Source: Desulfomicrobium sp. ZS1
Lineage (GTDB): Bacteria; Desulfobacterota; Desulfovibrionia; Desulfovibrionales; Desulfomicrobiaceae
DNA length: 64,000 nucleotides
Reading direction: 5' to 3'
Assembly: GCF_024204645.1 (NCBI RefSeq)
Contig: NZ_CP100351.1
Span: 868,001 to 932,000, forward strand
In this document: in pieces, positions 26,131-35,647 of the stretch
Layout of the letters: each line of letters begins with the position of its first letter
Position numbering within the stretch: the first letter of the stretch is position 1
Notes under the pieces: model-generated
The model's database searches: none
Told to the model about the DNA's origin: nothing
Seen by the model: the letters and a program-made list of their open reading frames with translations, nothing else
Position numbers and translations under genes: made by a program

Positions 26131-27342
26131 CTAGTGCCCGAGGATGATCGTGTCCCAGTCCCGCTCCAGAAGCTCCAGATATTCGGAAGCGATCTCCGGC
26201 ACGGCGGCCGCTGATAGCGCATCCGCGCCAAGAGTGGCCGCGCCCAGGTCCACCGCCTCGAAGGCCTGGCGCTGCGCCTCGTCCAGCTTCCCGATCTCCA
26301 GGGCGGGCAGGTCGCCCCAGTTTTCGGGCTTGAACTTGGAGAGCTGCGCTTCGGGGCTCATCAGGAAATTGGCCAGGACCATGGCTCCGGCCTTGTTCGG
26401 TGCGTTGAAGGGAATGGCCGTGAAATGGGTGTTGAAGATGGCCCCCTCGGCCAGGACAAAGGTCTTCGCCGTGTCCGGATAGGTCTTTTCCAGGATTTTC
26501 ATCTGGGCGTGGGCCGGGTGATAGGACATGGCCATGTCGATCTCGCCGCGTGCGAACAGGGTGTCCAGGGCGGCCGCGTTTTTGGGATAGGTCCGGCCTT
26601 CCTGCCACAGATAGGGCTTCAGCTCACCGAGCCAGGCAAAGGTGAGGGGGGCGTTCTTGGCGTAGAGGTCGGGGTTGAAGCCGACCATATATTGTTCGTG
26701 GCCGCCGGTGGTGGCGTAGAATATCTGGCGCAGAAAGGCCGAGCCCGTGAAGTCCGGGGGCTGCGGGTAGGTAAAACGTCCCGGATTGGCCCTGATCCAG
26801 TCCGCAAGTTCGGCCAGCGTGGCCGGCGGAACGGGGGTGCGCTGCGTGTCGTACTCGAACACGAACTGGGCCTGGCCATAGGGCGCTTCAAATCCGTTCA
26901 CGGGGAAACCGAAATCATGGGCCGATTTCTGCGGGTCGTACCAGGCCGTAAAATTGGGCAGCCTGTCCGTGAAAGGCCCGAAAAGCACCCCGGCCTGCAT
27001 GGAGTTCTTGAAGTTCTCGCCGTTGATCCACAAGAGGTCCATGGTTCCCGTGTTCTTGCTCGCCGCCTTTTCGGTCAGGAGCTTGTTGACGAAGACCGGC
27101 GCGTCCATGGGCACGCGCACCACGTTTATGTCATGCAGGCGCTTCATTTCGCCGGCCACATAGGTATCGACCCACTGGTTGATCTGGGCGCTGCCGCCCC
27201 ACATGTGCCAGCGCACCTCCGTGCCACGCGCGAGGTTTTCCAGACTCGCGTAGTCCTGCCGGAGCACGGACTCCTCGTGCGGAGCCTCGGAACACCCGGC
27301 GGTCAGGGCCAGAAAGAGGGAGAGAAAAAATATTACGCGCAT
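26131..27342 (-). CDS. YnjB-type ABC transporter substrate-binding lipoprotein
   Basis: A 403-residue lipoprotein (lipobox LALTAGC near residue 17). WHMWGGSAQINQWVDTYVAG, VNKLLTEKAA and DLLWINGENFKN match the YnjB family (COG4134), whose substrate is not established; thiamine has been proposed for similar systems. GGAGG precedes the ATG at 27342. It overlaps the ATPase gene by 10 bp. Confidence 0.82.
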   Translation of the reverse strand: MRVIFFLSLFLALTAGCSEAPHEESVLRQDYASLENLARGTEVRWHMWGGSAQINQWVDTYVAGEMKRLHDINVVRVPMDAPVFVNKLLTEKAASKNTGTMDLLWINGENFKNSMQAGVLFGPFTDRLPNFTAWYDPQKSAHDFGFPVNGFEAPYGQAQFVFEYDTQRTPVPPATLAELADWIRANPGRFTYPQPPDFTGSAFLRQIFYATTGGHEQYMVGFNPDLYAKNAPLTFAWLGELKPYLWQEGRTYPKNAAALDTLFARGEIDMAMSYHPAHAQMKILEKTYPDTAKTFVLAEGAIFNTHFTAIPFNAPNKAGAMVLANFLMSPEAQLSKFKPENWGDLPALEIGKLDEAQRQAFEAVDLGAATLGADALSAAAVPEIASEYLELLERDWDTIILGH

Positions 27343-28307
27343 GAATCCTCCGGGAAAGAGTCGCCCACAATCGGCGGATACTGGTTTGAAATGTGGATGC
27401 GCACCCTGTCGCCGGGCTGGGCCATGGGTTCCAGGGCGTAGATCACAAGCTCCTGATCCAGGACGCGCACGGTGTAGGAGAGATAGTGGCCCGCGAAGTG
27501 CGCGGCCGTGACGGTGCCGGGTCCGTCCACATCCTTTTGCAGGCGCAGGGCTTCCGGTCGCAGCCAGCACGTCTCAAGCCCCAGGAGCCGGGCCAGGGAA
27601 TGGCCGATGGTGTTGACCGGACCCAGAAAGCGGGCCGTGTCCATGTCCACGGGCCGCCGGTAGACCTCCAGCGGCGGAGCGAATTGCCGCAACCTGCCTC
27701 CGAGCATGACCCCGATGCGGTCGGACATGGCAAGTGCTTCCTGCAGGTCGTGGGTCACGCAGATCGTGGTGATGCCGAAGGCGCGCTGGGTGGAGCGGAT
27801 GAAGAGGGCAGTCTCCATCTTCAGGTTGCGGTCGAGGTTGGCGAAGGGTTCGTCCAGGAGCAGCAAGGATGGTTCCAGGACCATGGCCCGGGCGATGGCC
27901 ACGCGCTGCTTCTGCCCGCCCGAGAGCTGGGCCGGGTAGGCGCCGGCCCGGTCCTCAAGATGAAAATAGCCAAGCAAAGGCATGACCTTACCCTGGATGG
28001 CGGCCTTGGACAGCCCGCGCGCTTTCAGGCCGAAGGCGATGTTCTGGAACACCGTCATGTTCGGGAAGAGCACGTAGTCCTGAAAGACCAGGATGGCCTG
28101 GGGCTTGCCTTCGTCCAGATGTTCGACCGTCCCGCTGTCCGGGATCTGGAGTCCCGCGATGATGTGCAGGAGCGTGGTCTTGCCCGCGCCCGAGGGACCG
28201 ACCAGGGACACGAGGCCGCCCCGGTCCACGTCGAAGCTCACGCCCTCAAAGACCGTGTCCGCGCCGAAACGTTTGCCCAGGGCCTTTACCCGCAGCAGAA
28301 CATCCAT
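27333..28307 (-). CDS. ABC transporter ATP-binding protein (YnjD-like)
   Basis: A 324-residue ATPase with Walker A SLVGPSGAGKTT, signature [15 protein letters not shown], Walker B LLLLDEPFANLD and a C-terminal regulatory extension of about 100 residues, as in spermidine/thiamine-type importers. The ATG at 28307 was chosen over a TTG at 28325 that overlaps the previous gene. It heads the ATPase-SBP-permease-permease set. Confidence 0.88.
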   Translation of the reverse strand: MDVLLRVKALGKRFGADTVFEGVSFDVDRGGLVSLVGPSGAGKTTLLHIIAGLQIPDSGTVEHLDEGKPQAILVFQDYVLFPNMTVFQNIAFGLKARGLSKAAIQGKVMPLLGYFHLEDRAGAYPAQLSGGQKQRVAIARAMVLEPSLLLLDEPFANLDRNLKMETALFIRSTQRAFGITTICVTHDLQEALAMSDRIGVMLGGRLRQFAPPLEVYRRPVDMDTARFLGPVNTIGHSLARLLGLETCWLRPEALRLQKDVDGPGTVTAAHFAGHYLSYTVRVLDQELVIYALEPMAQPGDRVRIHISNQYPPIVGDSFPEDSCA

Positions 28308-28314
28308 GGGTCCG

Positions 28315-29430
28315 TTAGCGTTCAAGAGCCTGGAAATGGCGCATGAAGCGGCGATCGATATAGTCTTTAAGTAAAAATCCCATCCAGTTGCGGAAGACGA
28401 ATCCCCCTTTGCTGAAGATGGCCGTGTCGTCGCCCAGGTTGAAGAGCAGCAGATATTTTCCGCCGGGATCGAAGCGCTGCATCCGGGTCCCGTTCAAGGC
28501 GGCGCGCACGTTGCGCAGCAGGACGGGGTTTTCGCGCACCGCATAGACGCCGACCTTGTCCAGGGCCCCGGGCTCGAAGTCGATGCAGTCGCCGCCGCCG
28601 AAAATTTCGGGGTGTTTCACGCTTTGCAGCCACTGGTTGACCAGGAGCCCGCCCGTGATGCCGGTGGGCAGCCCGGAGTCGGTGAAGATGCGCGAGGGTT
28701 TGACGCCCGTGGCCACGAAGATGAGATCCGGGTGATGTTGCCTTTCGCCCTGGAGGATGACGCCATTGCGGATTTCGTCCACATAGCCGTCTTCATTGAT
28801 TTCGACTTTCTGGCGGGCAAAGGATTCGCGGGCCAGTTTTCCGATTTTTTCCGGAAAGCGGCCAAGCAGCTCCCGGCCGGCGAAAAGGGTGATGCGCGGC
28901 TCGTGCCGCCCTTTGAGTTTGGCCAGCTTGCGCACGTTGCCGGCGATTTCAAGGGCGGCCGGACCGCCTCCGACCACGGCCACATGAGGCCGGGTGCGCG
29001 TGGCGCAAAGCGAGATTACGGCCCGCTGCGCCTCCTGCAGGCGTTCGATGGGCTTGACCGTGAACACGTTTGAGATGTCGCCGTGGATGTTGTCGAAGGG
29101 GATGAAGCTGCCCGCGTTGCAGGACAGCACATCGTAGTCCATGACTTGGCCGGAAGCCAGGGTGACCTGGCGCTGGTCGGCGTTTATGCGCACGACTTTG
29201 TCCCGTACGAAGCTCCCGCCCATGCCCTCGACCACGTATCGGGTCGCGAAACGGATTTCGGCCGGGGTGTAGGTCGTGCCGAGCATGCCCGGACCCATGC
29301 CGGAGTAGTAATGATAATCGGAGGGCTGGACGACGGTGACCTCGTGTCCTTCCCGGACCAGATCGCGCATGTGGGCCAGGATGGTCATATGTGCATGGCC
29401 GCCTCCGGCCAGAAGCAGTTTTTTAGCCAT
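28315..29430 (-). CDS. NAD(P)/FAD-dependent oxidoreductase (NDH-2 / SelD-associated type)
   Basis: A 371-residue two-dinucleotide-binding oxidoreductase. The FAD site is KLLLAGGGHAHMTILAHM and the NAD site is HVAVVGGGPAALEIAGNVR; a late GDCIDFEPG completes the FAD fold. The GGGHAH start resembles the oxidoreductase domain fused to some selenide-water dikinases and NDH-2-like quinone reductases. GGGAGA precedes the ATG at 29430. It ends 7 bp before the transporter ATPase start and is probably first in that operon. Confidence 0.85.
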   Translation of the reverse strand: MAKKLLLAGGGHAHMTILAHMRDLVREGHEVTVVQPSDYHYYSGMGPGMLGTTYTPAEIRFATRYVVEGMGGSFVRDKVVRINADQRQVTLASGQVMDYDVLSCNAGSFIPFDNIHGDISNVFTVKPIERLQEAQRAVISLCATRTRPHVAVVGGGPAALEIAGNVRKLAKLKGRHEPRITLFAGRELLGRFPEKIGKLARESFARQKVEINEDGYVDEIRNGVILQGERQHHPDLIFVATGVKPSRIFTDSGLPTGITGGLLVNQWLQSVKHPEIFGGGDCIDFEPGALDKVGVYAVRENPVLLRNVRAALNGTRMQRFDPGGKYLLLFNLGDDTAIFSKGGFVFRNWMGFLLKDYIDRRFMRHFQALER

Positions 29431-29561
29431 GGTCTTCTCCCGTGGTGATATTTCGGAACAGGCAGGTCGCTTGCCCATGTTTAACCATAATCCCCGGGTG
29501 GATGCAATGATCTGACGGGGTTTCCCCTGCCGTTATCGGGCGCGAAGATGACGGCCGCGCT

Positions 29562-30506
29562 TCAATCCTGGACTGACTCGCCAGGCGAGTACCAGGCGTC
29601 GAAGAGCTGGCGGGCGATGGTCTCGGTAGAGGGCAGGGCGAACTCTCCCGAGGCCAGCAAGGCCGGGATTTCATGGCGGGCAAACCAGCGGGCGTCCTCG
29701 AGTTCGGTTTCATCGATATGAATATCCGTGGTCGTGGCGCGGGCATGAAAGCCGAGCATGAGCGATCCGGAAAACGGCCAGGGCTGGGAGGAAAAATAGC
29801 GCACATCGCAAATTTTTATGCCGGTTTCCTCCATGACCTCGCGCAGGACCGCGTCCTCGGCGCTTTCGCCTGGCTCCACATAGCCGGAGAGGGCCGAATA
29901 AACCCGAGGTTTCCAGGTGCTCTGGCGGCCGAGCAGGCATTTGTCGCCATGGCTGTCTGCGTGATGCACCAGCACGATCATGGCCGGATTGACGCGCGGG
30001 AAATGCTGCGCACCGCACTCGGGGTTTGTGCAGGTTTGCGCCAGGGAACCGGGCCTGATCGCGGTAGGGTGGCCGCAAAGACTGCAGAAACGCGCCAAGC
30101 TGTGCCAGCCCGCCACGGCGCGGGCGTAACCGAGCAGGGCGGCCATCTGATTAGGCAGCGCCGCCGCGTGCTGACGCAGCGGCACGAAGACGCCCAGGCT
30201 GCCCAGACACTGCGTAGTGCTCGCCGGCAGCCGCTCAATGTTGATGGCGAAGTAACGGCTGCTCCCGTCTTCGCCCAGCAGCATGGCCTGCAGGTGTCCC
30301 TGGTCGCATTCTCCCAGCATTTGCGCGGCGAGTAGCAGCGGTTCATTCTGAGCCGCGTCAAAAAGGATTTCGTCTCCCCTGACCACGACATAGAGGGCGC
30401 GGCCCGAGGTCAGGCCCCAGTCCGGCGCGTCGGGGCGCGGCATGGGTTTGCGGTTCAGGACCAGACCGGCAAAGGTGTTGAGGGCAGAGCGGGAGTAATT
30501 ATCCAT
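29562..30506 (-). CDS. nudC: NAD(+) diphosphatase / RNA deNADding Nudix hydrolase
   Basis: A 314-residue NudC. It has a zinc ribbon (FCSLCGHP and CTNPECG), the Nudix box GYVEPGESAEDAVLREVMEE, and the NADH-specific SQPWPF motif. NudC splits NAD(H) into NMN(H) and AMP and removes NAD caps from RNA. The start lacks a strong Shine-Dalgarno sequence. The following gene is a radical SAM protein read in the same direction. Confidence 0.92.
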   Translation of the reverse strand: MDNYSRSALNTFAGLVLNRKPMPRPDAPDWGLTSGRALYVVVRGDEILFDAAQNEPLLLAAQMLGECDQGHLQAMLLGEDGSSRYFAINIERLPASTTQCLGSLGVFVPLRQHAAALPNQMAALLGYARAVAGWHSLARFCSLCGHPTAIRPGSLAQTCTNPECGAQHFPRVNPAMIVLVHHADSHGDKCLLGRQSTWKPRVYSALSGYVEPGESAEDAVLREVMEETGIKICDVRYFSSQPWPFSGSLMLGFHARATTTDIHIDETELEDARWFARHEIPALLASGEFALPSTETIARQLFDAWYSPGESVQD

Positions 30507-30560
30507 GAGGCACTCGGATGGGCGGCTTTGTGTTCGGCGCGGGTTGTGCGCGGGGCGTAT

Positions 30561-31454
30561 TCAGCGTTGTGCCCTGCTTTTGAACCTGCGGCAATAGGTG
30601 CAGTGGCGGCAGATCTCCTCCACCAATTGCCCGGCCGCGAACCCTGCGGCCATGGCGCGGGCTCTGGGTGAATCCAGGATGTCGGCCAGGGGGGCGTCAT
30701 GGAGATTGCCGAGCGCAATGCGGCCGTCCGCGTCCAGGCAGCACGGGCAGACCGTACCGTCGGCCAGGATGGCGCAGTGCGTGGAGAGGGCGTGGCAGAA
30801 GCCGTGTTCACGCTCCTGCGTGGTCAGATCGCCCGGCCAGTCAAAGACCGTGTCCAGATGCAGATAGGCGCGGCCCGCGAGCTTGGCGCTCTTGCGTCCC
30901 GGCGGGAGGTGCGGAATTTCGCAGCCAAGGCTTGCCGCGATGCATGCCAGCACCGCTGCGTTGAAATCGCTGCGCGCGGGAGCGTGCAGGCTGTCCAGGG
31001 TCCAGAGACGAAAATTGATGTAGAGTTCGGGCCGCAGGCTGAGCGCCTGTCTGCTGAACTCCAGGATCGCATCCAAGGTGCCTTGATCGAGGCCATCGCC
31101 CCGGCGCAGGGACTGCATGGAGAAGTTGATCTGCCGCAGAGCCCGGTTTTGCAGCAGCAGGCCCGATTTTTCGGGCAGCAGGGTGGCGTTGGTGGTCAGG
31201 TTGACCTGTATCCCGGCGTCCGCGCACAGGTCCATGATCGTCCCGAAATGCGGATGCAGGAGCGGTTCGCCCAGGACATGCAAACAGACCTGGCCTGTCA
31301 GCGGGGCGATCTGCCGCAGGACCTGCTCGAAAAAGGCCGGGTCCATGCTCGCTGGGCGACGCGTGGTTCCGGCGCAGAAATCGCAGCGCAGGTTGCAGAT
31401 GTTTGTGATCTCCACATAGATCCGCTGGAAACGCAAAGCAGGATCGTTGGTCAT
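30561..31454 (-). CDS. Radical SAM/SPASM protein
   Basis: A 297-residue protein with the cluster motif ITNICNLRCDFCAGTTR (C-x3-C-x2-C) near residue 20, HVLGEPLLHP and NLTTNATLL of the SAM-binding barrel, and a C-terminal SPASM-like region (CPCCLDADG and CRHCTYC) that should hold an auxiliary cluster. Such proteins modify peptides or activate enzymes, but no precursor peptide was recognised nearby. AAGGA precedes the ATG. Confidence 0.85.
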   Translation of the reverse strand: MTNDPALRFQRIYVEITNICNLRCDFCAGTTRRPASMDPAFFEQVLRQIAPLTGQVCLHVLGEPLLHPHFGTIMDLCADAGIQVNLTTNATLLPEKSGLLLQNRALRQINFSMQSLRRGDGLDQGTLDAILEFSRQALSLRPELYINFRLWTLDSLHAPARSDFNAAVLACIAASLGCEIPHLPPGRKSAKLAGRAYLHLDTVFDWPGDLTTQEREHGFCHALSTHCAILADGTVCPCCLDADGRIALGNLHDAPLADILDSPRARAMAAGFAAGQLVEEICRHCTYCRRFKSRAQR

Positions 31455-31519
31455 ATGGTCCTTCGGCTCCGCCCGGATGACGGGGATTTGCGGCTGTACG
31501 CGCGTGCTCCTTCGGGACG

Positions 31520-31546
31520 AAAAAGCCCCCGTCGCGAAACGGGGGC
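31520..31546 (-). terminator. Intrinsic terminator of the paaK-ACT operon
   Basis: GCCCCCGT and ACGGGGGC form an 8-bp stem with a 6-base loop, followed on the minus strand by five T. It lies about 50 bp beyond the ACT protein stop. Confidence 0.75.
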
Positions 31547-31597
31547 CAGGAGTGACGGCATGAACCTGCCCAGCTTTGGGCGCGGCGCGGTTGTCTT

Positions 31598-32029
31598 TTA
31601 CAGGGTGTAGAGTTCGTCTCCCGAAAGGATGCGCACGTTGTTCTTTTGCAGCACCTCAATGGCCTGGTCCGTGCGATCGAAGCGGAAGATGAGGATGGCG
31701 TTGCGCCCACTCTGGGTCACGAAGGCGTACATGTACTCCACGTTCACGCCGCCGGCATTGAGCATTTCAAGGATGGTATGCAGCCCGCCGGGACGATCCC
31801 CCACCTCGGCGGCCACTACATTGGTGCGGCCTACGGTGAAACCCTTGGCTTTGAGCACTTCCTTGGCCTTTTCGTTGTCGGTGACGATGAGGCGCAGAAT
31901 GCCGAAATCGGAGGTGTCGGCCAGGGACAGGGCGCGGATATTGATCTGGTTTTCGGCCAGGGTCTTGGTCACTTCGGCCAGGCGGCCGGCTCTGTTTTCC
32001 AGAAAAACGGAAATCTGTTCAACTTTCAT
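31598..32029 (-). CDS. Tandem ACT domain protein
   Basis: A 143-residue protein made of two ACT domains (about 1-70 and 70-143): [20 protein letters not shown] opens the first and [15 protein letters not shown] opens the second. It has no catalytic domain and probably senses an amino acid or aryl compound. GGGAGG precedes the ATG at 32029. The paaK/ACT pair is a common arrangement and suggests aryl-acetate or aromatic amino-acid metabolism. Confidence 0.88.
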   Translation of the reverse strand: MKVEQISVFLENRAGRLAEVTKTLAENQINIRALSLADTSDFGILRLIVTDNEKAKEVLKAKGFTVGRTNVVAAEVGDRPGGLHTILEMLNAGGVNVEYMYAFVTQSGRNAILIFRFDRTDQAIEVLQKNNVRILSGDELYTL

Positions 32030-32080
32030 GATTCCTCCCGGTCTGGGGTGGGGGCGCGGGATTGGCACCGGCCCTCTTGT

Positions 32081-33382
32081 TTACGAGTTGCGCAGGTCGA
32101 TGATGCGCTTGGCCTTCCCCTCGGAGCGTTCAATGCTCTGCGGTTCGGACAGGGTCACCTTGGCGGTGACGCCCAGGAATTCCTTGATATTTTTTTGTAT
32201 CTTGGCTTCGATACGCTGTAAATGCCTGATCTCGTCGGAGAAGAGCTTTTCGTCCACTTCCACCTTGACCTCAAGCATATCGAGGCTGCCCTGGCGGGTC
32301 AGGATGAGCTGGTAATGCGGGGCCACGCCCTGGGTTTCGAGGAGGATGGTCTCGATCTGCTGCGGGAAGACGTTTACGCCGCGAATGATGAGCATGTCGT
32401 CGCTGCGGCCCTGGATGCGGGAGATGCGCCGGTGCGTGCGGCCGCAACGGCAGGGGATGGCCTCGATGCGCGTGATGTCGCGGGTGCGGTAGCGGATGAG
32501 GGGCTGGGCTTCCTTGGTGATGGTGGTGATGACCAGTTCGCCGGATTCGCCCAGGGGGAGCTGCTCGCCTGTTTCAGGGTCGATGATCTCGATCAGGAAA
32601 TGGTCCTCCCAGATGTGCAGGCCGTCCTGGGCATCGCAGCATTCCATGCCCACGCCCGGACCCATGATCTCGGACAGGCCGTAGATGTCGAGGGCTTTGA
32701 TCTGGAGCTTAGATTCGATCTCCGAGCGCATCTTTTCGCTCCAGGGTTCGGCCCCGAAAATGCCCGTATGCAGCTTCAGATCGTCGATGCTCATGCCTGC
32801 GGCGAGGATGGATTCGTACAGAAAGAGGGCATAGGACGGGGTGCTGCACAGGATGGTCGAGCCGAAGTCGCGCATGAGCATGACCTGGCGCCGGGTCCCG
32901 CCGCCGGAGATGGGCAGGATGGTCGCGCCCAGGCGCTCCACGCCGTAATGCATGCCGAGGCCCCCGGTGAAGAGGCCGTAGCCGTAGGCATTGTGCACGA
33001 TGTCGCGGCGGCTGGCGCCCGCGCACATGAGTGAACGGGCCATCAGTTCGGCCCAGGTGTTCACGTCGCGCTGGGTGTAGCCCACCACCGTGGCCTTGCC
33101 CGTGGTGCCCGAGGAGGCGTGCACGCGCACGACGTTGTCGCGGGGCACGGCGAAGAGTCCGAAGGGGTAGTTGTTGCGTAGGTCCTGCTTTTCAGTGAAG
33201 GGCAGGTATTTGAGGTCGTCCAGGGAACGGATCTGCTCCGGCCGGATGTCCATCTCGTTGAATCTGTTCTGGTAGAAGGGTACGTTGTAATAGACTTTTT
33301 CAACCATGGCCTTGAGCCGCCGCAGTTGCAGGGCCTCCAGTTCTTCCCGGGGCATGGTTTCGTTCGAAACGTCGTAAAGCAT
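32081..33382 (-). CDS. paaK: Phenylacetate-CoA ligase family enzyme
   Basis: A 433-residue AMP-forming aryl-CoA ligase. The ATP motif [19 protein letters not shown] and the C-terminal [20 protein letters not shown] are characteristic. It activates phenylacetate or a related aryl acid in the cytoplasm. The ATG at 33382 is preceded by GGAGG, itself abutted by a T-rich terminator (33398-33439). Co-transcribed with the ACT gene 51 bp downstream. Confidence 0.88.
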   Translation of the reverse strand: MLYDVSNETMPREELEALQLRRLKAMVEKVYYNVPFYQNRFNEMDIRPEQIRSLDDLKYLPFTEKQDLRNNYPFGLFAVPRDNVVRVHASSGTTGKATVVGYTQRDVNTWAELMARSLMCAGASRRDIVHNAYGYGLFTGGLGMHYGVERLGATILPISGGGTRRQVMLMRDFGSTILCSTPSYALFLYESILAAGMSIDDLKLHTGIFGAEPWSEKMRSEIESKLQIKALDIYGLSEIMGPGVGMECCDAQDGLHIWEDHFLIEIIDPETGEQLPLGESGELVITTITKEAQPLIRYRTRDITRIEAIPCRCGRTHRRISRIQGRSDDMLIIRGVNVFPQQIETILLETQGVAPHYQLILTRQGSLDMLEVKVEVDEKLFSDEIRHLQRIEAKIQKNIKEFLGVTAKVTLSEPQSIERSEGKAKRIIDLRNS

Positions 33383-33397
33383 GGCTCGACCTCCAGG

Positions 33398-33439
33398 TAA
33401 AAAAATAAAAAAAGCCGCGAACAAGGGGCTGTTCACGGC
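33398..33439 (-). terminator. Attenuator-type terminator in the paaK leader
   Basis: On the minus strand, GCCGTGAACA and TGTTCGCGGC pair around the loop GCCCCT, and the stem runs into TTTTTTTATTTTTTT. The paaK ribosome binding site follows directly, and no upstream gene in this direction exists, so it should act inside the paaK leader. Confidence 0.7.
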
Positions 33440-33474
33440 AGTTGAATCATTCGCGCGGTTGGCGCTACACCGTG

Positions 33475-33568
33475 GCCCCTTCTAAGGGGCTTCTAAATAT
33501 CGGGAAAAGGGCTGAATCGATAATATACCGCATTGCAGATCTATGCCTTGACCCGTCGCATTCGTCAA
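33475..33568 (-). promoter_or_regulatory. Putative paaK promoter and upstream competing hairpin
   Basis: On the minus strand TTGACG (33563-33568) and CATAGA (33540-33545) are separated by 17 bp, fitting a sigma70 promoter. Downstream, GCCCCTT and AAGGGGC (33475-33490) form a hairpin whose AAGGGGC arm could instead pair with the GCCCCTT loop/stem of the terminator at 33398-33439. Confidence 0.45.
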
Positions 33569-33655
33569 GGTTTGCCTCATTGCCCTGCAAGGAGAATTGA
33601 CGTAGAAAATATGAGTTTGAGCGATAAAATAGCATATGGAGTGTAAGCGAACCTT

Positions 33656-34018
33656 ATGGAAGAAAAGATTGAACAGATAGTGACCTGGCTTTCGGACAAG
33701 AAGGGAACCAACATCAAGGCCCTTGACGTGCGGGGGCTTTCTCCGCTGACCGAGACCATGATATTTGTCACGGCCAGATCGGCCAAACATGCTCAGTCCC
33801 TGGCGGACGAAGTCATGCAGAAGCTGGCGGAAAAGAAATGGGAGTTTTTCGGCGTCGAGGGCATGCAGGCCGGCCAGTGGGTGTTGGTCGATTGTAACGA
33901 CGTCATCGTGCATGTTTTCCAGGACGAGATGCGTTCCATGTATAATGTTGAAGGGCTCTACTCCAAGGCAGAGGTTATGGAATTGCCGGCAAGCGTCACG
34001 GCCGGGGAAGGAAAATGA
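33656..34018 (+). CDS. rsfS: Ribosome silencing factor (RsfS/Iojap)
   Basis: A 120-residue RsfS that binds ribosomal protein uL14 and blocks subunit joining in starvation. Family patterns: ALDVRGLSPLTETMIFVTARS, AKHAQSLADEV, VEGMQAGQWVLVDCNDVIVH and YNVEGLYS. No strong Shine-Dalgarno sequence precedes the ATG. It overlaps gpmI by 4 bp (ATGA), so the two are coupled. Confidence 0.92.
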   Translation: MEEKIEQIVTWLSDKKGTNIKALDVRGLSPLTETMIFVTARSAKHAQSLADEVMQKLAEKKWEFFGVEGMQAGQWVLVDCNDVIVHVFQDEMRSMYNVEGLYSKAEVMELPASVTAGEGK

Positions 34019-35547
34019 AAAAGCCCTGCGTGTTGCTTATCCTTGACGGCTGGGGCAAAGCCGCCCCTGGGCCGGGCAACGCGGTCAGTCTGGCCCATAC
34101 CCCGCGCATGGACGCCCTTCTTTCCGGCCACCCCAAAGGGGAACTCAAGTGCATGGGCCGGGACGTGGGTCTGCCTGACGGCCAGATGGGCAATTCCGAG
34201 GTCGGACACCTGAACCTCGGAGCCGGGCGCATCGTCTACCAGGACATCATGCGCATCAACCTGGCCATCGAAGACGGCTCCCTGGCCGTTAATCCGGTGC
34301 TGGCCGATCTTGCGGTCAAGGCCAAGGGAGCCTCCGGTCGGGTGCATCTCATGGGCCTAGTCTCCGACGGCGGGGTGCACAGTATGCAGAGTCATCTCGT
34401 GGCGCTGATTCAGGCCTTGAGCGATCAGGGCGTCGCGGACATCTGCGTGCACGCCTTTCTGGACGGCCGGGACACTCCGCCGCGTAGCGGACTGGGCTAT
34501 ATCAAAGAACTGGAGGTCGACTTGGCCCGCATGGGCGCGGGACGTATCGTCACGGTTTCGGGGCGCTACTACGCCATGGACCGCGACCAGCGCTGGGACC
34601 GGGTCGAGCTGGCCTATGCGGCCCTGACCGAAGGGCGGGGGCTGACCGCTCTGAGCGCGCCCCAGGCCGTGAGCGACGGTTACGAGGCCGGAGAGAATGA
34701 CGAGTTTGTCAAACCGCGCGTGATCTTGCAGGACGGTCAGCCTTCGGGCCTGATCCGGGACGGCGACGCCGTGCTCTTTTTCAATTTCCGGGCGGACCGG
34801 GCGCGAGAATTGACCAGGGCGCTGACCGAGGACGAGTTCACCGGTTTCAACCGACCACGCAAACCCGTCGTGTCGGCCTTCGCGACCATGACCCGCTACG
34901 ACAAGAGCCTTGACCTGCCCGCGCTTTTTCCACCGGTCAGTCTGGACCGCATCCTTGGCCAGGTCGTTTCCGAACGGGGATTGCGCCAGTTGCGCACTGC
35001 TGAAACGGAAAAATACGCCCACGTGACGTATTTTTTCAACGGCGGCCAGGAAACCCCGTTTCCCGGCGAGGACCGCGAGTTGTTGCCTTCGCCCAAGGAT
35101 GTGCCCACCTACGACTTCAAGCCGGAGATGAGCGTGTACAAGATCACGGATACGCTGGTTGCGGCCTTGGAATCAGGGAAATACGATCTGGTGGTCTGCA
35201 ATTTCGCCAATCTGGACATGGTCGGGCATACCGGCGTCATCCCGGCGGCGATCAAGGCTTGCGAAGCCGTGGACCAGTGCCTGGGGCGGGTCATGGATTG
35301 CGTGACGGCTTTGGGCGGTACGCTCCTGGTCACGGCGGACCACGGCAACGCCGAGGACATGCTGGACGAGCAGGGCAACGTGAAGACCTCCCATAGCTTG
35401 AACCCCGTGCCTTTTGTCTATGTGGGGCCGGGAAACTTCAGGGTGCGCGACGGCCGCCTGGCCGACGTGGCGCCGACCATCCTGGGTATTCTGGGGATTG
35501 AGAAGCCTGTGGAGATGACCGGGGAGAGCCTTTTGCTGCCGCTCTGA
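34015..35547 (+). CDS. gpmI: 2,3-bisphosphoglycerate-independent phosphoglycerate mutase
   Basis: A 510-residue glycolytic enzyme of the alkaline phosphatase superfamily that uses two Mn ions. Features: LLILDGWGKAAPG (metal Asp), the phosphoserine motif DGQMGNSEVGHLNLGAGR, SDGGVHS, DGRDTPPRSG, and late VVCNFANLDMVGHTG and TADHGNAEDM. Full length. Ends 45 bp before a terminator. Confidence 0.95.
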   Translation: MKKPCVLLILDGWGKAAPGPGNAVSLAHTPRMDALLSGHPKGELKCMGRDVGLPDGQMGNSEVGHLNLGAGRIVYQDIMRINLAIEDGSLAVNPVLADLAVKAKGASGRVHLMGLVSDGGVHSMQSHLVALIQALSDQGVADICVHAFLDGRDTPPRSGLGYIKELEVDLARMGAGRIVTVSGRYYAMDRDQRWDRVELAYAALTEGRGLTALSAPQAVSDGYEAGENDEFVKPRVILQDGQPSGLIRDGDAVLFFNFRADRARELTRALTEDEFTGFNRPRKPVVSAFATMTRYDKSLDLPALFPPVSLDRILGQVVSERGLRQLRTAETEKYAHVTYFFNGGQETPFPGEDRELLPSPKDVPTYDFKPEMSVYKITDTLVAALESGKYDLVVCNFANLDMVGHTGVIPAAIKACEAVDQCLGRVMDCVTALGGTLLVTADHGNAEDMLDEQGNVKTSHSLNPVPFVYVGPGNFRVRDGRLADVAPTILGILGIEKPVEMTGESLLLPL

Positions 35548-35592
35548 TCAGGAGGCGCGTGTCTGAAATAGCCCCTCGCTAGGGGTTGCGAT

Positions 35593-35618
35593 CCGCCGGG
35601 AAACCGGCGGTTTTTTTT
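35593..35618 (+). terminator. Intrinsic terminator after gpmI
   Basis: CCGCCGG and CCGGCGG pair over GAAA and lead into eight T. Confidence 0.85.
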
Positions 35619-35647
35619 GGAAAGGGTGCGGTTTTTGTTTGGTTGGA

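Noticed and set aside
33465-33533. 22-codon leader peptide upstream of paaK (MRYIIDSALFPIF...)
   Set aside because: It has no run of regulatory codons and its ATG falls almost at the predicted transcription start, so peptide-mediated attenuation is not supported.
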